This document shows positions 8,562-16,410 of a stretch of 64,000 bases of DNA, one piece after another (position 1 is the stretch's first letter; every line of letters starts with the position of its first letter). The notes under the pieces were generated by a model. That model ran no database searches and was not told the origin of the DNA. It was given only the letters and a program-made list of their open reading frames with translations. Where the stretch lies: NCBI RefSeq assembly GCF_001552615.1, contig NZ_BCRN01000018.1, positions 1-64,000 on the forward strand, read 5' to 3'. Position numbers and translations under genes: made by a program. This DNA is from Millisia brevis NBRC 105863 (lineage in GTDB: Bacteria > Actinomycetota > Actinomycetes > Mycobacteriales > Mycobacteriaceae).

Positions 8562-8583
8562 AAAGTTTGGTGGGCCGAACTTT
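8562..8583. promoter_or_regulatory. 22-bp operator palindrome at the head of the metal importer operon
   Basis: Arms AAAGTTTGG (8562-8570) and CCGAACTTT (8575-8583) are inverted copies with one mismatch around a TGGG centre. The site is directly upstream of the ribosome-binding site of the binding-protein gene. Its size and place fit a dimeric metal-responsive repressor (MntR/DtxR type). It does not resemble the actinobacterial Zur box (TGAAAATnATTTTCA), which argues against zinc control. Confidence 0.6.
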
Positions 8584-8759
8584 ACTCTACGGTTGACCTT
8601 CTTGGGTGGGATGTGATGCATCGCGCGTAGACCCGGTCTGCCGACCCGAGTGGGCGGATACCCGTGTGGAACATCCGGGCGCGGCACAGACTGGTGACAC
8701 GGCCGAAGCGGCCGGCGGCGATACCCACCGATCCACGATCCGGCACCCGGGAGCGCACT

Positions 8760-10700
8760 GTGACGACCTCCTCCACCACGCCATCGGCCTACCCCACCGA
8801 TCCCGCCCTCGAATGCGACGTCGTCATGAAGGGCGGCATCACCAGCGGGGTGATCTACCCCCGCGCGATCTGCGAACTCGCCACGACCTACCGGCTGCGT
8901 TCGGTGGGCGGCTCGTCGGCGGGTGCCATTGCCGCTGCCGGTGCGGCGGCCGCCGAATTCGGGCGCGACGGGGGCGGTTTCGAGCGCCTGGAGTCCTTGC
9001 CCCGCGAGATCACCGCCGAATCCCCGGCGGGCGGGTCCGTGCTGTTCCGACTCTTCCAGCCCTCCCGCGCGACCCTGGCCCTCTACCGGGCGTTGACCGC
9101 CGGCATGGGCGCTTCCCACGGGGTGGTGCGCACCGGTGTCGCGTTCCTGACGGGATTCTGGCGGTGGGCGCTCGTCGGCGCGCTCCCCGGCGTCGTGGTG
9201 GTGGCGCTCTGCGCCTTCGGAACCGGTCTGCCGCGCATCGCCGGGATCGTCGCCGGGGTGCTGCTCGCGCTGGTCGGACTGATCGGTGCGATCGCGTTCG
9301 GCGCCGGGAGGATGCTCGTCGGAGTATCCGCAACGGGCTTCGGCCTGTGCACGGGTATGCCGGGGGCCGGCGCGCGGAACGCCGCCGCGCTGACCCCGTG
9401 GCTGCACGAACTGCTGCAATCGCTGTCCGGTCTGCCCTCCGGCGAGATCCTTACCTTCGGTGCGCTCGCCGACCGGGGCATCGAGCTGAAGACGATGACC
9501 ACCAACCTCACTCGGCAGCAACCGATGACGATGCCGTGGACCACCCACGAGTACTTCTTCGAGCCCGCCGAGATGCGCGAACTGTTCCCGGAGGACGTCG
9601 TGCGCTGGATGGAGGAGCACCCGCCGCTGCTGTCCTCCGACGGTCGGGAACCGAGTGCGGCCGATCGGCGGCAGCGCGACCTGCTGCGCGCGCAGGCCGG
9701 CACCAAGCGGCCCTGGCCCGACGCCGCCGATCTTCCGGTGGTCGTCGCCACCCGAATGAGCCTCAGCTTTCCGCTCCTGATCACCGCGGTGCCGCTGTAC
9801 GCGATCAACTACTCGTCGAGGGCCAACGCGATCGCCCGCGACCGGGCCCGTGCCTGGCTCACCGCGCACCCGGATCGGCCGGCGACCGCGGGGGCGAGCG
9901 AGGTCCCGGCCCGTGACTTCGAGCGGGTCTGGTTCTCCGACGGCGGGATCTGCGCGAACCTGCCGGTGCAGTTCTTCGACGCCCCGCTGCCGACCCGACC
10001 GACGTTTGCCGTCAACCTCGCGCCGTTCCCACCCGATCGGGCCAAGAGCGCCGACGAGGCCGACAACTGCTACCTGCCGATCGAGAACTCCGAGGGCCTG
10101 CAACGTCCGTGGACGCCGCTGCCGACGTCGGGTCTCGGCGCGCTGCCGGCGTTCCTGCTGCAGATCGTCGATACCGCGCGCGGGTGGGTCGACGCCGCCC
10201 AATTGGTGATGCCCGGCTACCGCGACCGGGTGGTCACGATCTTCCACGACGCCGACGAGGGTGGGATCAACCTCGCGATGCCCGAATCGGTGGTGACCGG
10301 CCTGGCCGACCGCGGCGTGGCCGCCGCCGACCTGCTGGTCACCAAATTTGCCGGCACCCTCCCCGGCCGGCCCAAGGGCTGGGGTTGGGAGAACCAGCGG
10401 TGGATCCGCTTCCGCACCTCGATGGCCGGGCTCGATGATTGGCTCGGCGCCTACCGGGAGAAGTACGACTACAAGGCCGCCGCGGGCACCCCGTACGCGG
10501 ACCTTGCGGGGCTCGGCGCCGACGCACCCCTGCCGTCGTACCCCTTCCCGTCGGCCGCGGACCGCACCGTCGCCAACGAGCAGACCGCGGAGCTGTTGGC
10601 CACCGCCGCGGCTTGGCAGGCCGACGAGGTCTGGCCCAAGCGCGCGCCCCGTCCCCGCCCCGTGCTGCGCCTGACCCCCGCCGACGACAGTTCCGACTGA
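8760..10700 (+). CDS. Patatin-like phospholipase with internal membrane segments
   Basis: 646 residues from GTG 8760 (preceded by CCCGGGAG). Patatin motifs are complete: oxyanion GGITSG, nucleophile motif GGSSAG (Ser about residue 51) and catalytic Asp in SDGGICANLP (about 392). Between them, around residues 133-187, lie two strongly hydrophobic stretches (WALVGALPGVVVVALCAFG; IAGIVAGVLLALVGLIGAI), which is unusual for a soluble patatin and suggests membrane anchoring. The C-terminal third resembles no domain I recognise. The family hydrolyses lipid acyl esters; the substrate here is unknown. No cyclase or other defence gene is adjacent, so a CBASS effector role is not supported. A further in-frame ATG at 8664 would add 32 residues. 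Confidence 0.85.
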   Translation: MTTSSTTPSAYPTDPALECDVVMKGGITSGVIYPRAICELATTYRLRSVGGSSAGAIAAAGAAAAEFGRDGGGFERLESLPREITAESPAGGSVLFRLFQPSRATLALYRALTAGMGASHGVVRTGVAFLTGFWRWALVGALPGVVVVALCAFGTGLPRIAGIVAGVLLALVGLIGAIAFGAGRMLVGVSATGFGLCTGMPGAGARNAAALTPWLHELLQSLSGLPSGEILTFGALADRGIELKTMTTNLTRQQPMTMPWTTHEYFFEPAEMRELFPEDVVRWMEEHPPLLSSDGREPSAADRRQRDLLRAQAGTKRPWPDAADLPVVVATRMSLSFPLLITAVPLYAINYSSRANAIARDRARAWLTAHPDRPATAGASEVPARDFERVWFSDGGICANLPVQFFDAPLPTRPTFAVNLAPFPPDRAKSADEADNCYLPIENSEGLQRPWTPLPTSGLGALPAFLLQIVDTARGWVDAAQLVMPGYRDRVVTIFHDADEGGINLAMPESVVTGLADRGVAAADLLVTKFAGTLPGRPKGWGWENQRWIRFRTSMAGLDDWLGAYREKYDYKAAAGTPYADLAGLGADAPLPSYPFPSAADRTVANEQTAELLATAAAWQADEVWPKRAPRPRPVLRLTPADDSSD

Positions 10701-10748
10701 CCCGGCCCCGCCGCGCTGTCTCGCTACGGCCCATCCCTCGGCGCCGCC

Positions 10749-10793
10749 AGAGTGTCACTTTCGTCGGCTGAACCGCAGAGAATGACACTTTCG
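10749..10793. repeat. Pair of 15-bp motifs, 30-bp period, downstream of the patatin gene
   Basis: Bases 10749-10763 and 10779-10793 agree at 13 of 15 positions (core CACTTTCG preceded by AGWRTGW). They sit in the 149-bp space between the convergent patatin and VOC genes. Two helical-turn-spaced copies could be a regulator site or a dispersed intergenic repeat; a genome search for the core would tell. Confidence 0.5.
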
Positions 10794-10849
10794 CGTGCGG
10801 CCCGGACGGGGGCCGGGTGCGGGTGGGCGCAGGGCGGTGGTGAGGTAGA

Positions 10850-11266
10850 TCAGGCTCCGGCGTAGGTGCCGAAGCTCCAGGCGTTGCCTTCGACATCGCG
10901 GATGCTGAACCCGCGCGAGCCGTAGTCGGTCTCCTCCATCGGGCGAATCACCGGTGCTTCGAGCGCCTCCGCCCGGGCGAACACCGCGTCCGGGTCGTCG
11001 CAGACGACGTAGATGTTGGCCGCGCCGGGAGGGGAGACGAACTCGGACTCGGTGGAACGGGTGCGGCTGTGCACCATCACCCGACCGCCCTCGGGCCACA
11101 GCATCTCCGAGTGGATCAGTTCCCCCTCGGCCGGACCGGGGACGGCGATGCCCTCCTCGAACCCCAGAGCCGCGAGCCACCGCCGGGCGGCGAGGGCGTC
11201 GTCGTAGCTGACGCCCGGCCACAGATTGTGATCGGTTCGGGTGGGTACTGCGCTTGTCGATGTCAT
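10850..11266 (-). CDS. VOC (glyoxalase/bleomycin-resistance fold) family protein
   Basis: 138 residues. Sequence blocks WPGVSYDDALAARRWLAALGFEE, VYVV-type strand IYVVCDDPD and the closing GSRGFSIRDVEGNAWSFG give the paired beta-alpha-beta-beta-beta repeat of the vicinal oxygen chelate fold. DVEGN carries the usual terminal metal-ligand/turn region. VOC proteins range from glyoxalases and dioxygenases to antibiotic-binding proteins, so no substrate can be named. The gene follows the AraC-type regulator by 54 bases on the same strand and is probably co-transcribed with it, which suggests an inducible detoxification role. Confidence 0.82.
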   Translation of the reverse strand: MTSTSAVPTRTDHNLWPGVSYDDALAARRWLAALGFEEGIAVPGPAEGELIHSEMLWPEGGRVMVHSRTRSTESEFVSPPGAANIYVVCDDPDAVFARAEALEAPVIRPMEETDYGSRGFSIRDVEGNAWSFGTYAGA

Positions 11267-11320
11267 GGCGACAGTCTGTTCCGCCGACCTCCACCCGGTC
11301 TTGAACGAACCCGAACGGCG

Positions 11321-12121
11321 CTACTCGACCGCGACTCGATCGCGGGTGGTCAGCGTCTCGACCGCGCGCCAGCGAGCGGGCGTGATGTCCGCGAATCGTG
11401 ACCATGACCTGGTCATATGCGGCTGATCGCTGTACCCGGCCAGAACGGCGACCTCGGCCAGCGAGCGACTCGGATCGCTCGCGAGATGGACCGAGCGGTG
11501 GAACCGGTCGAGCCGGGCCGGTTCGGCGGGGCTGATCCCGAACTCCGCGCGAAAGCGCTTCTGCAGGGTGCGGGTCGACCACCCGACCTCCGCGGCGACC
11601 GCGCCGATCGAGGCAGCGGTGTGGCAGAGGTCCCAGGCATGGCGCAGATCCCGATCGACCGCGCCCGGCGCGGACGCGGCCCGATCGAGCAGCGCCGTCT
11701 CGAGCAGGGCAAACCGCTGCGGCCAGGTCGCAGCACACCGCATCCGGTCGACCGTCCGATCGGCGTCCGGGAGAACCTCGGCGATCGGGACGCTGACATC
11801 GGCCAGCTCGCGGGCGGGCAGGCCCAGCAGCAGGCGCGCGGCGAGCGGCGCGAGCTGCAGCTGGATGCCGAACTGCCGGCCCTCGTGATGGATGTGCGCG
11901 GCGCCGATGTGCAGACCCGCCAGAACGGTGTCGAACGGCCGCGGCGTTGGCCCGTGCTGCCGCATGATCAGCGGCTCGTCGAGCGGGATGACGACGGTCA
12001 ACGTCGACGACGGCATGCCGAGGTGGACGCCGGGCGCCGCGCCGACGATCCGATAGCCGTGCGCCGCGACCACCAGCCCCCGCAACAACGGGTGCGGCCG
12101 ATGGTCGACGAACTCGTCCAC
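11321..12121 (-). CDS. AraC family transcriptional regulator
   Basis: 266 residues from GTG 12121. The C-terminal ~100 residues form the AraC double helix-turn-helix: VAAEVGWSTRTLQKRFRAEFG for the first and LAEVAVLAGYSDQPHMTRSW for the second. The N-terminal ~150 residues (HPLLRGLVVAAHGYRIVG, VIPLDEPL) are the effector-sensing part found in actinobacterial AraC regulators near VOC genes. Other in-frame GTGs lie up to 45 bases upstream, so the start is uncertain. It is divergent from the CPBP protease gene and upstream of the VOC gene. The ligand is unknown. Confidence 0.85.
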   Translation of the reverse strand: MDEFVDHRPHPLLRGLVVAAHGYRIVGAAPGVHLGMPSSTLTVVIPLDEPLIMRQHGPTPRPFDTVLAGLHIGAAHIHHEGRQFGIQLQLAPLAARLLLGLPARELADVSVPIAEVLPDADRTVDRMRCAATWPQRFALLETALLDRAASAPGAVDRDLRHAWDLCHTAASIGAVAAEVGWSTRTLQKRFRAEFGISPAEPARLDRFHRSVHLASDPSRSLAEVAVLAGYSDQPHMTRSWSRFADITPARWRAVETLTTRDRVAVE

Positions 12122-12199
12122 ACCGGCGACGATAGGCGCGATCACCGACACGGGTGTCGCAGCGGCCGCCACCGTGCCCGGCCCGACCACAATGGGCCC

Positions 12200-13039
12200 A
12201 TGGCCGACGACGACACCTCCCCCCGGGCAGCCGACCCGCCGGCGTCCGGCTCCGACGCCGCGCCCGCGGTCCGGCAACCGCCGCCGGAAACGCGTCGGTC
12301 GATCGGCATCGAGATCGTCATCGTCCTGCTGTTCACCTTCGGACTGTCCGGGCTCTCCTCGATCCTCGGACTGCTGCGGACCTGGCTCGAGGCCCGTGCC
12401 CGCGGCGAATCGCTCGGCCAACAGGCCGTCGCCCTGAGCACCAACCAGTCGGCGATCTCCCTGATCGACTTCGCCCTGCAGCTGCTGCCGATCATCCGGC
12501 TCTGCGCCTGGGCGGCGCTGGTGACCTACCTGCTCTGGCGCGCCGGACACCACCTGAACCGGATCGGCTTCCGGTGGCGGCGCACGGACATCCTGCACGG
12601 GCTCGGGCTGGCGGCGCTGATCGGCCTGCCGGGCCTGGCGTTCTACCTGGTCGCGGTGGCGGCCGGGTTCAACCTGACCGTCCTGCCGACCGCCCTCGAC
12701 GCCGACTGGTGGCGGGTGCCGGTCCTGATCGGGCAGTCGATCGCCAATGCCCTGGCCGAGGAGATCCTGGTGGTCGCGTATCTGATGACGCGGCTGAACG
12801 ATCTCGGCTGGTCGAACCGGCGGGCGTTGGTGTCCTCGGCGCTGCTGCGCGGCAGCTATCACCTCTACCAGGGGCTCGGCGGCGGGGTCGGGAACCTCGT
12901 GATGGGACTGGTCTTCGGTGCCTACTGGCTGCGTTATCGGCGGGTGTGGCCGCTGGTGATCGCGCACGCGGCGATCGACATCGTCGCCTTCGTCGGATAC
13001 GCGTTGCTGCGCGATCGGCTGACCTGGCTACCCGGCTGA
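12200..13039 (+). CDS. CPBP family intramembrane glutamic endopeptidase
   Basis: 279 residues with six to eight membrane helices after a polar, Pro-rich 35-residue N-terminus. CPBP motifs are visible: the glutamate pair in ALAEEILVVAYLMTRL, motif 2 RGSYHLYQG and the last His in VIAHAAIDIVAF. These form the active site of CAAX-prenyl-protease-like/bacteriocin-processing proteins. In actinobacteria without prenylated CAAX substrates the natural target is unknown. ATG 12200 is preceded by a weak purine stretch only. Divergent from the AraC regulator with 78 bases between. Confidence 0.88.
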   Translation: MADDDTSPRAADPPASGSDAAPAVRQPPPETRRSIGIEIVIVLLFTFGLSGLSSILGLLRTWLEARARGESLGQQAVALSTNQSAISLIDFALQLLPIIRLCAWAALVTYLLWRAGHHLNRIGFRWRRTDILHGLGLAALIGLPGLAFYLVAVAAGFNLTVLPTALDADWWRVPVLIGQSIANALAEEILVVAYLMTRLNDLGWSNRRALVSSALLRGSYHLYQGLGGGVGNLVMGLVFGAYWLRYRRVWPLVIAHAAIDIVAFVGYALLRDRLTWLPG

Positions 13040-13165
13040 GCGAACCTCTGAGCAAACCTCGACGGCGGGTCCCGGAACGTTGGGTCCGGCGGCGGATACC
13101 GACGGGTGGCCGCCGCGAGGTGCGAAGGCGTCATCCGGAACACCCCAGTCACTACTGTGGCGACC

Positions 13166-15718
13166 ATGAGTGGCCGTGACCTCCCGCCCCGGGACGGAGA
13201 TCGACGCGACGACCCGTCGCGCGATCCGCGTCGCCGCGATTCGGCGCGGGACGCCGGTCGACCAGAGGATCCGCAGCGTCCGCCGAACCCGGCCGCAGGT
13301 CCGCCGCCGCAGCGTCCACCGAACCCTCCGGGGGCCGACCGTCGGGTGCCACCCGCGGACGGTCGTGAGCCGAATCCGCCGCGCGGCCGGGAGCCGTATC
13401 CTCCCCGCGGTCGTGCGCCGTATCCACCCGGTGGTCGAGAGCCGTATCCGCCCGGTGGTCGCGGGGCCCAGCCGCCGCGCCGGCCCGAGGCCGATCCTCG
13501 CCGCGCCGACGGATCTCCTCGGCATCCGCAGGCCCAACCCCCCGCCGGTTACGACCCCCGGCGGCCGGATGCCCCACCGCCCCGCCGAGCGGACGGGTAC
13601 CCGCAGCGTCCGCCGGAGGGATATCCGCCGCGCCGTCCCGAGCCGCCGCGTGACGGTCGGCCCGCTGCCGGTCGATCCGCGGAGCCCCCGCCCGCGGCGC
13701 CGCAGCAGGGCCGATCCGCGGCGCCCGTCCGGCCCGCGGGACCCCCGCCCGGCCACGGCGCGCCGCAGCGGGCAAACCCGGCCGATGCGCCGCGTCGCCC
13801 CGACGGCCCCCCTCCGAACCGCGGCGCCCGCCGACCCGACGGTCCACCCGCTGGCGAGCCCGGCGTCGGTCGCGGCGCTCCGCCGCGCGGATATCCGCCC
13901 GTCGACCCCCACGCCGGCCGACCGGGAGCCCCCGGGCGATCACCCGCGGACGAGCGGCCCACCGTGGTCACCCCGCAGGACCGAACCCCGCAGGATCGCA
14001 CCCCGCCGGGTCGCATCCCGGCCGGCCGACACGAAGGCCCCGGCGCCCGGCCCGCGGGTCCCGATCATCCCGGCCGCCACGAGGCGCCGGAGGGGCGGAA
14101 TCCGCAACGCCCGGGGCCCGGAGCTCCACCGCCACAACGACAACCGCAGCCTCGGCCGCACGAGATTCCGGTCCGTCCGGCCGCGGACGCGACCGTGGTG
14201 CACGGCAATGAGAGCCCCACCGCGTTCCGACCGCACCCGGCCCCGAGCAGTGGCGCTCCCACCGTCTTCGCCGGTGGCGGCCAACCGACCGTTTTCGACG
14301 GCGGCAAGGGTGGCGCGGCCGGGCCCGTCGATGCAGGTAACGCCGCCAAACCTCCCGGCGGACACGCGCCGCCAGGGGGCGGGAACGCGACCAAGGTGTA
14401 CCCCGGCGACCCGGCCGCTGACCCCACGGCCCTGCACGGCGCCGGCGCCACGGCGATCGCGGGCGGTCCCGGTCGGGCGGCCGGAGCCGACCCGCGGGCG
14501 TGGTCGGCCCAACCCGATCGTCGCGCCGGTGATCGGCCGCCCGCCCACGCCACCAGGATCGAGAGCCCGCAGGATGCCCCCGCGGGCCTCGGGGTCCCCG
14601 GCTACGCCCCGCCGCAGACCCCCGAGCGTTATGCCGACGGCGCCCGCTCGTCGACGGTCGCACCCCCGCGCCCCGGGATCGATCGCCGCCCCCCGGCGGG
14701 ACCGAAGCGCCGATTCGGCGGTCCACCGAAGCCCCCGGGCGGTCGGCGCGGGCTGCCCACCGCATTTCGGCGGCTGCCGCGCCCGCGCGCGGGCCTGTTC
14801 GGTCTGCTCGCGATCGGCCTGGTGGTGCTGCTGATCGGATCGGTGTTCTTCTTCGATTCCCGTTTGCAGCGAACCGACGTCATGCCGGAACCGCGCCCGG
14901 CGGATACCCCCGGTACCAACTGGCTACTGGTCGGCTCGGACAGCCGCGTCGGACTGACCCCGGAGCAGGAAGCGGAGTTGGCGACCGGCGGCGATATCGG
15001 CTCCAGTCGCACCGACACGATCATTCTGATCCACATTCCGTCGGGGTCCGGGCCGACGACAATGGTTAGCCTACCCAGGGATTCTTATGTATCAATTCCC
15101 GGGTATGGACAGGATAAGCTAAATACCGCATTCGCTCTCGGCGGTGGTTCTTTGCTAATCCAAACCATAGAGCAATCCACGGGAATTCGCATCGACCGCT
15201 ATGCCGAGATCGGATTCGGCGGTTTTGCCGGAATCGTGGACGCGGTCGGCGGGGTCAATATGTGCCTGCCCAATCCGATCGACGACCCGCTCGCGGGTAT
15301 CAATCTGGCGGCCGGATGTCAGGATCTCACCGGCGCCGAGGCGCTCGGTTTCGTCCGGACCCGCGCCACCGCCCTCGCCGACATCGATCGCATGAACAAC
15401 CAGCGAATGTTCCTGTCCGCCTTGCTTTCCAAGGCGACGAGCTGGTCGACACTGCTCAATCCGTGGCGGATGTGGAACCTGACCTCGGGGGTGACCCAAT
15501 CGCTGACGGTCGACAGCGGCACCCATCTGTGGCATCTCGCTCGGCTCGGCTGGGCGCTGCGTTCGTCGGTGGTGGCCACGACGGTGCCGGTCGGGGGCTT
15601 CGCCGATACGGCCGCGGGAAACGTGTTGCTGTGGGATGAGGTAAGGGCACCCGAATTCTTCGGCTATCTTTCTCGGGACGAACCGCTACCGGAAAATTTG
15701 ATCACGACGACGCCGTAA
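13166..15718 (+). CDS. LytR-CpsA-Psr (LCP) cell-wall ligase with giant Pro-rich cytoplasmic region
   Basis: 850 residues. A single membrane helix at about 543-564 divides a ~540-residue Pro/Arg/Gly-rich disordered cytoplasmic part from the extracellular LCP domain starting at about 585 (NWLLVGSDSRVG, SSRTDTIILIHI, VSLPRDSYVSIPG, FVRTR...DIDRMNNQRMFL). LCP enzymes transfer arabinogalactan or similar glycopolymers from lipid carriers to peptidoglycan, and the acidic/Arg residues seen are the catalytic set. Between residues ~265 and 470 nine short T-x-hydrophobic motifs (PTVVTP, ATVVHG, PTAF, PTVFAGG, PTVFDGG, ATKVYPG, PTALHG, ATAIAGG, ATRIES) recur. Counterpart of Rv3840 by position. An AT-rich island lies at 15059-15190. 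Confidence 0.88.
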   Translation: MSGRDLPPRDGDRRDDPSRDPRRRDSARDAGRPEDPQRPPNPAAGPPPQRPPNPPGADRRVPPADGREPNPPRGREPYPPRGRAPYPPGGREPYPPGGRGAQPPRRPEADPRRADGSPRHPQAQPPAGYDPRRPDAPPPRRADGYPQRPPEGYPPRRPEPPRDGRPAAGRSAEPPPAAPQQGRSAAPVRPAGPPPGHGAPQRANPADAPRRPDGPPPNRGARRPDGPPAGEPGVGRGAPPRGYPPVDPHAGRPGAPGRSPADERPTVVTPQDRTPQDRTPPGRIPAGRHEGPGARPAGPDHPGRHEAPEGRNPQRPGPGAPPPQRQPQPRPHEIPVRPAADATVVHGNESPTAFRPHPAPSSGAPTVFAGGGQPTVFDGGKGGAAGPVDAGNAAKPPGGHAPPGGGNATKVYPGDPAADPTALHGAGATAIAGGPGRAAGADPRAWSAQPDRRAGDRPPAHATRIESPQDAPAGLGVPGYAPPQTPERYADGARSSTVAPPRPGIDRRPPAGPKRRFGGPPKPPGGRRGLPTAFRRLPRPRAGLFGLLAIGLVVLLIGSVFFFDSRLQRTDVMPEPRPADTPGTNWLLVGSDSRVGLTPEQEAELATGGDIGSSRTDTIILIHIPSGSGPTTMVSLPRDSYVSIPGYGQDKLNTAFALGGGSLLIQTIEQSTGIRIDRYAEIGFGGFAGIVDAVGGVNMCLPNPIDDPLAGINLAAGCQDLTGAEALGFVRTRATALADIDRMNNQRMFLSALLSKATSWSTLLNPWRMWNLTSGVTQSLTVDSGTHLWHLARLGWALRSSVVATTVPVGGFADTAAGNVLLWDEVRAPEFFGYLSRDEPLPENLITTTP
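13364..13459. repeat. Four 24-bp coding tandem repeats in the LCP gene
   Basis: Units 13364-13387, 13388-13411, 13412-13435 and 13436-13459 encode REPNPPRG, REPYPPRG, RAPYPPGG and REPYPPGG. They are part of the disordered cytoplasmic N-terminus and are a likely site of length variation between strains. Confidence 0.85.
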
Positions 15719-15775
15719 CGCAACTGTTAATTCGAAGTTTTGGTGGAACCCGAATATGTCGCTATTCTTGTCGAC

Positions 15776-16306
15776 ATGAGCGACGGAGACAGCAAGTTTG
15801 TGAAGCTGCTGAAGGATCAGGTGCGCAACGAGTTCACCGCGTCCCAGCAATATATCGCCATCGCCGTGTACTTCGATGGCAAGGATCTTCCGCAGTTGGC
15901 GAAGCGGTTCTACGAGCAGGCGCTCGAGGAGCGCGGCCACGCGTTGATGATGATCCAGTACCTCCTCGACCAGGACGAGGAGATCGAGATCCCCGCCATC
16001 GACGCGGTGGTCAACGGCTTCGGATCGGTGCGCGAGCCGGTCAAGTTGGCCCTCGATCAGGAGCGCACGGTCACCGAGCAGATCATCACCCTGGCCCGCA
16101 CCGCGCGGGACATCGGCGATTACATCGGTGAGCAGTTCATGCAGTGGTTCCTGGCCGAGCAGGTCGAGGAGGTGTCGTCGATGACCACTCTGCTGGCCAT
16201 CGTCGACCGCGCCGAGGACAACCTCTTCGACATCGAGGACTTCGTGGCGCGCGAGTTCAAGAGCGAGAAGGTCGCGGCGGTCGCGCCGCGCGCCGCCGGT
16301 TCCTGA
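15776..16306 (+). CDS. bfrB: Ferritin (BfrB type)
   Basis: 176 residues. Iron-storage ferritin that oxidises Fe2+ and stores it in a 24-mer shell. Ferroxidase ligands are in place: Glu in VRNEFTASQQY, EERGHA (E..H) and Glu/Gln in LAEQVEE. The N-terminus DSKFVKLLKDQVRNEF aligns with mycobacterial BfrB from memory, so ATG 15776 is preferred over an in-frame GTG 36 bases upstream. No heme-binding Met of bacterioferritins is apparent. Syntenic with Rv3841. The upstream region has no convincing IdeR box, unlike the M. tuberculosis gene. A strong hairpin follows the stop. Confidence 0.93.
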   Translation: MSDGDSKFVKLLKDQVRNEFTASQQYIAIAVYFDGKDLPQLAKRFYEQALEERGHALMMIQYLLDQDEEIEIPAIDAVVNGFGSVREPVKLALDQERTVTEQIITLARTARDIGDYIGEQFMQWFLAEQVEEVSSMTTLLAIVDRAEDNLFDIEDFVAREFKSEKVAAVAPRAAGS

Positions 16307-16336
16307 CCGGTTCCATCGGGTAGGACCCGCAGACAC

Positions 16337-16370
16337 CACGAGGGGCACGGCTTCGGCCGTGCCCCTCGTG
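16337..16370. terminator. Bidirectional terminator between ferritin and DUF5926 genes
   Basis: Perfect 15-bp stem (16337-16351 with 16356-16370) closed by a TTCG tetraloop, in the space between two convergent stops. Little T-tract follows on either side, typical of high-GC actinobacterial terminators. Confidence 0.85.
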
Positions 16371-16410
16371 TGTTCGGTCCCGCCCGGACGCGGATCCGGA
16401 TGCGACCGGG

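Noticed and set aside
6807-10247. Very long minus-strand frame through the ATPase, binding protein and patatin regions
   Set aside because: Only the first 248 codons are a real ABC ATPase; the rest is antisense to genes on either strand.
8760-10700. Patatin gene as a CBASS-type defence effector
   Set aside because: No cyclic-nucleotide synthase, sensor or other defence gene is adjacent; neighbours are metal transport and a VOC gene.
11417-12199. Upstream extension of the CPBP protease frame
   Set aside because: It is antisense to the AraC regulator and has no membrane or protease features; ATG 12200 gives the family length.
15719-15775. IdeR box before the ferritin gene
   Set aside because: The best alignment has too few matches, although the M. 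tuberculosis orthologue is IdeR-controlled.
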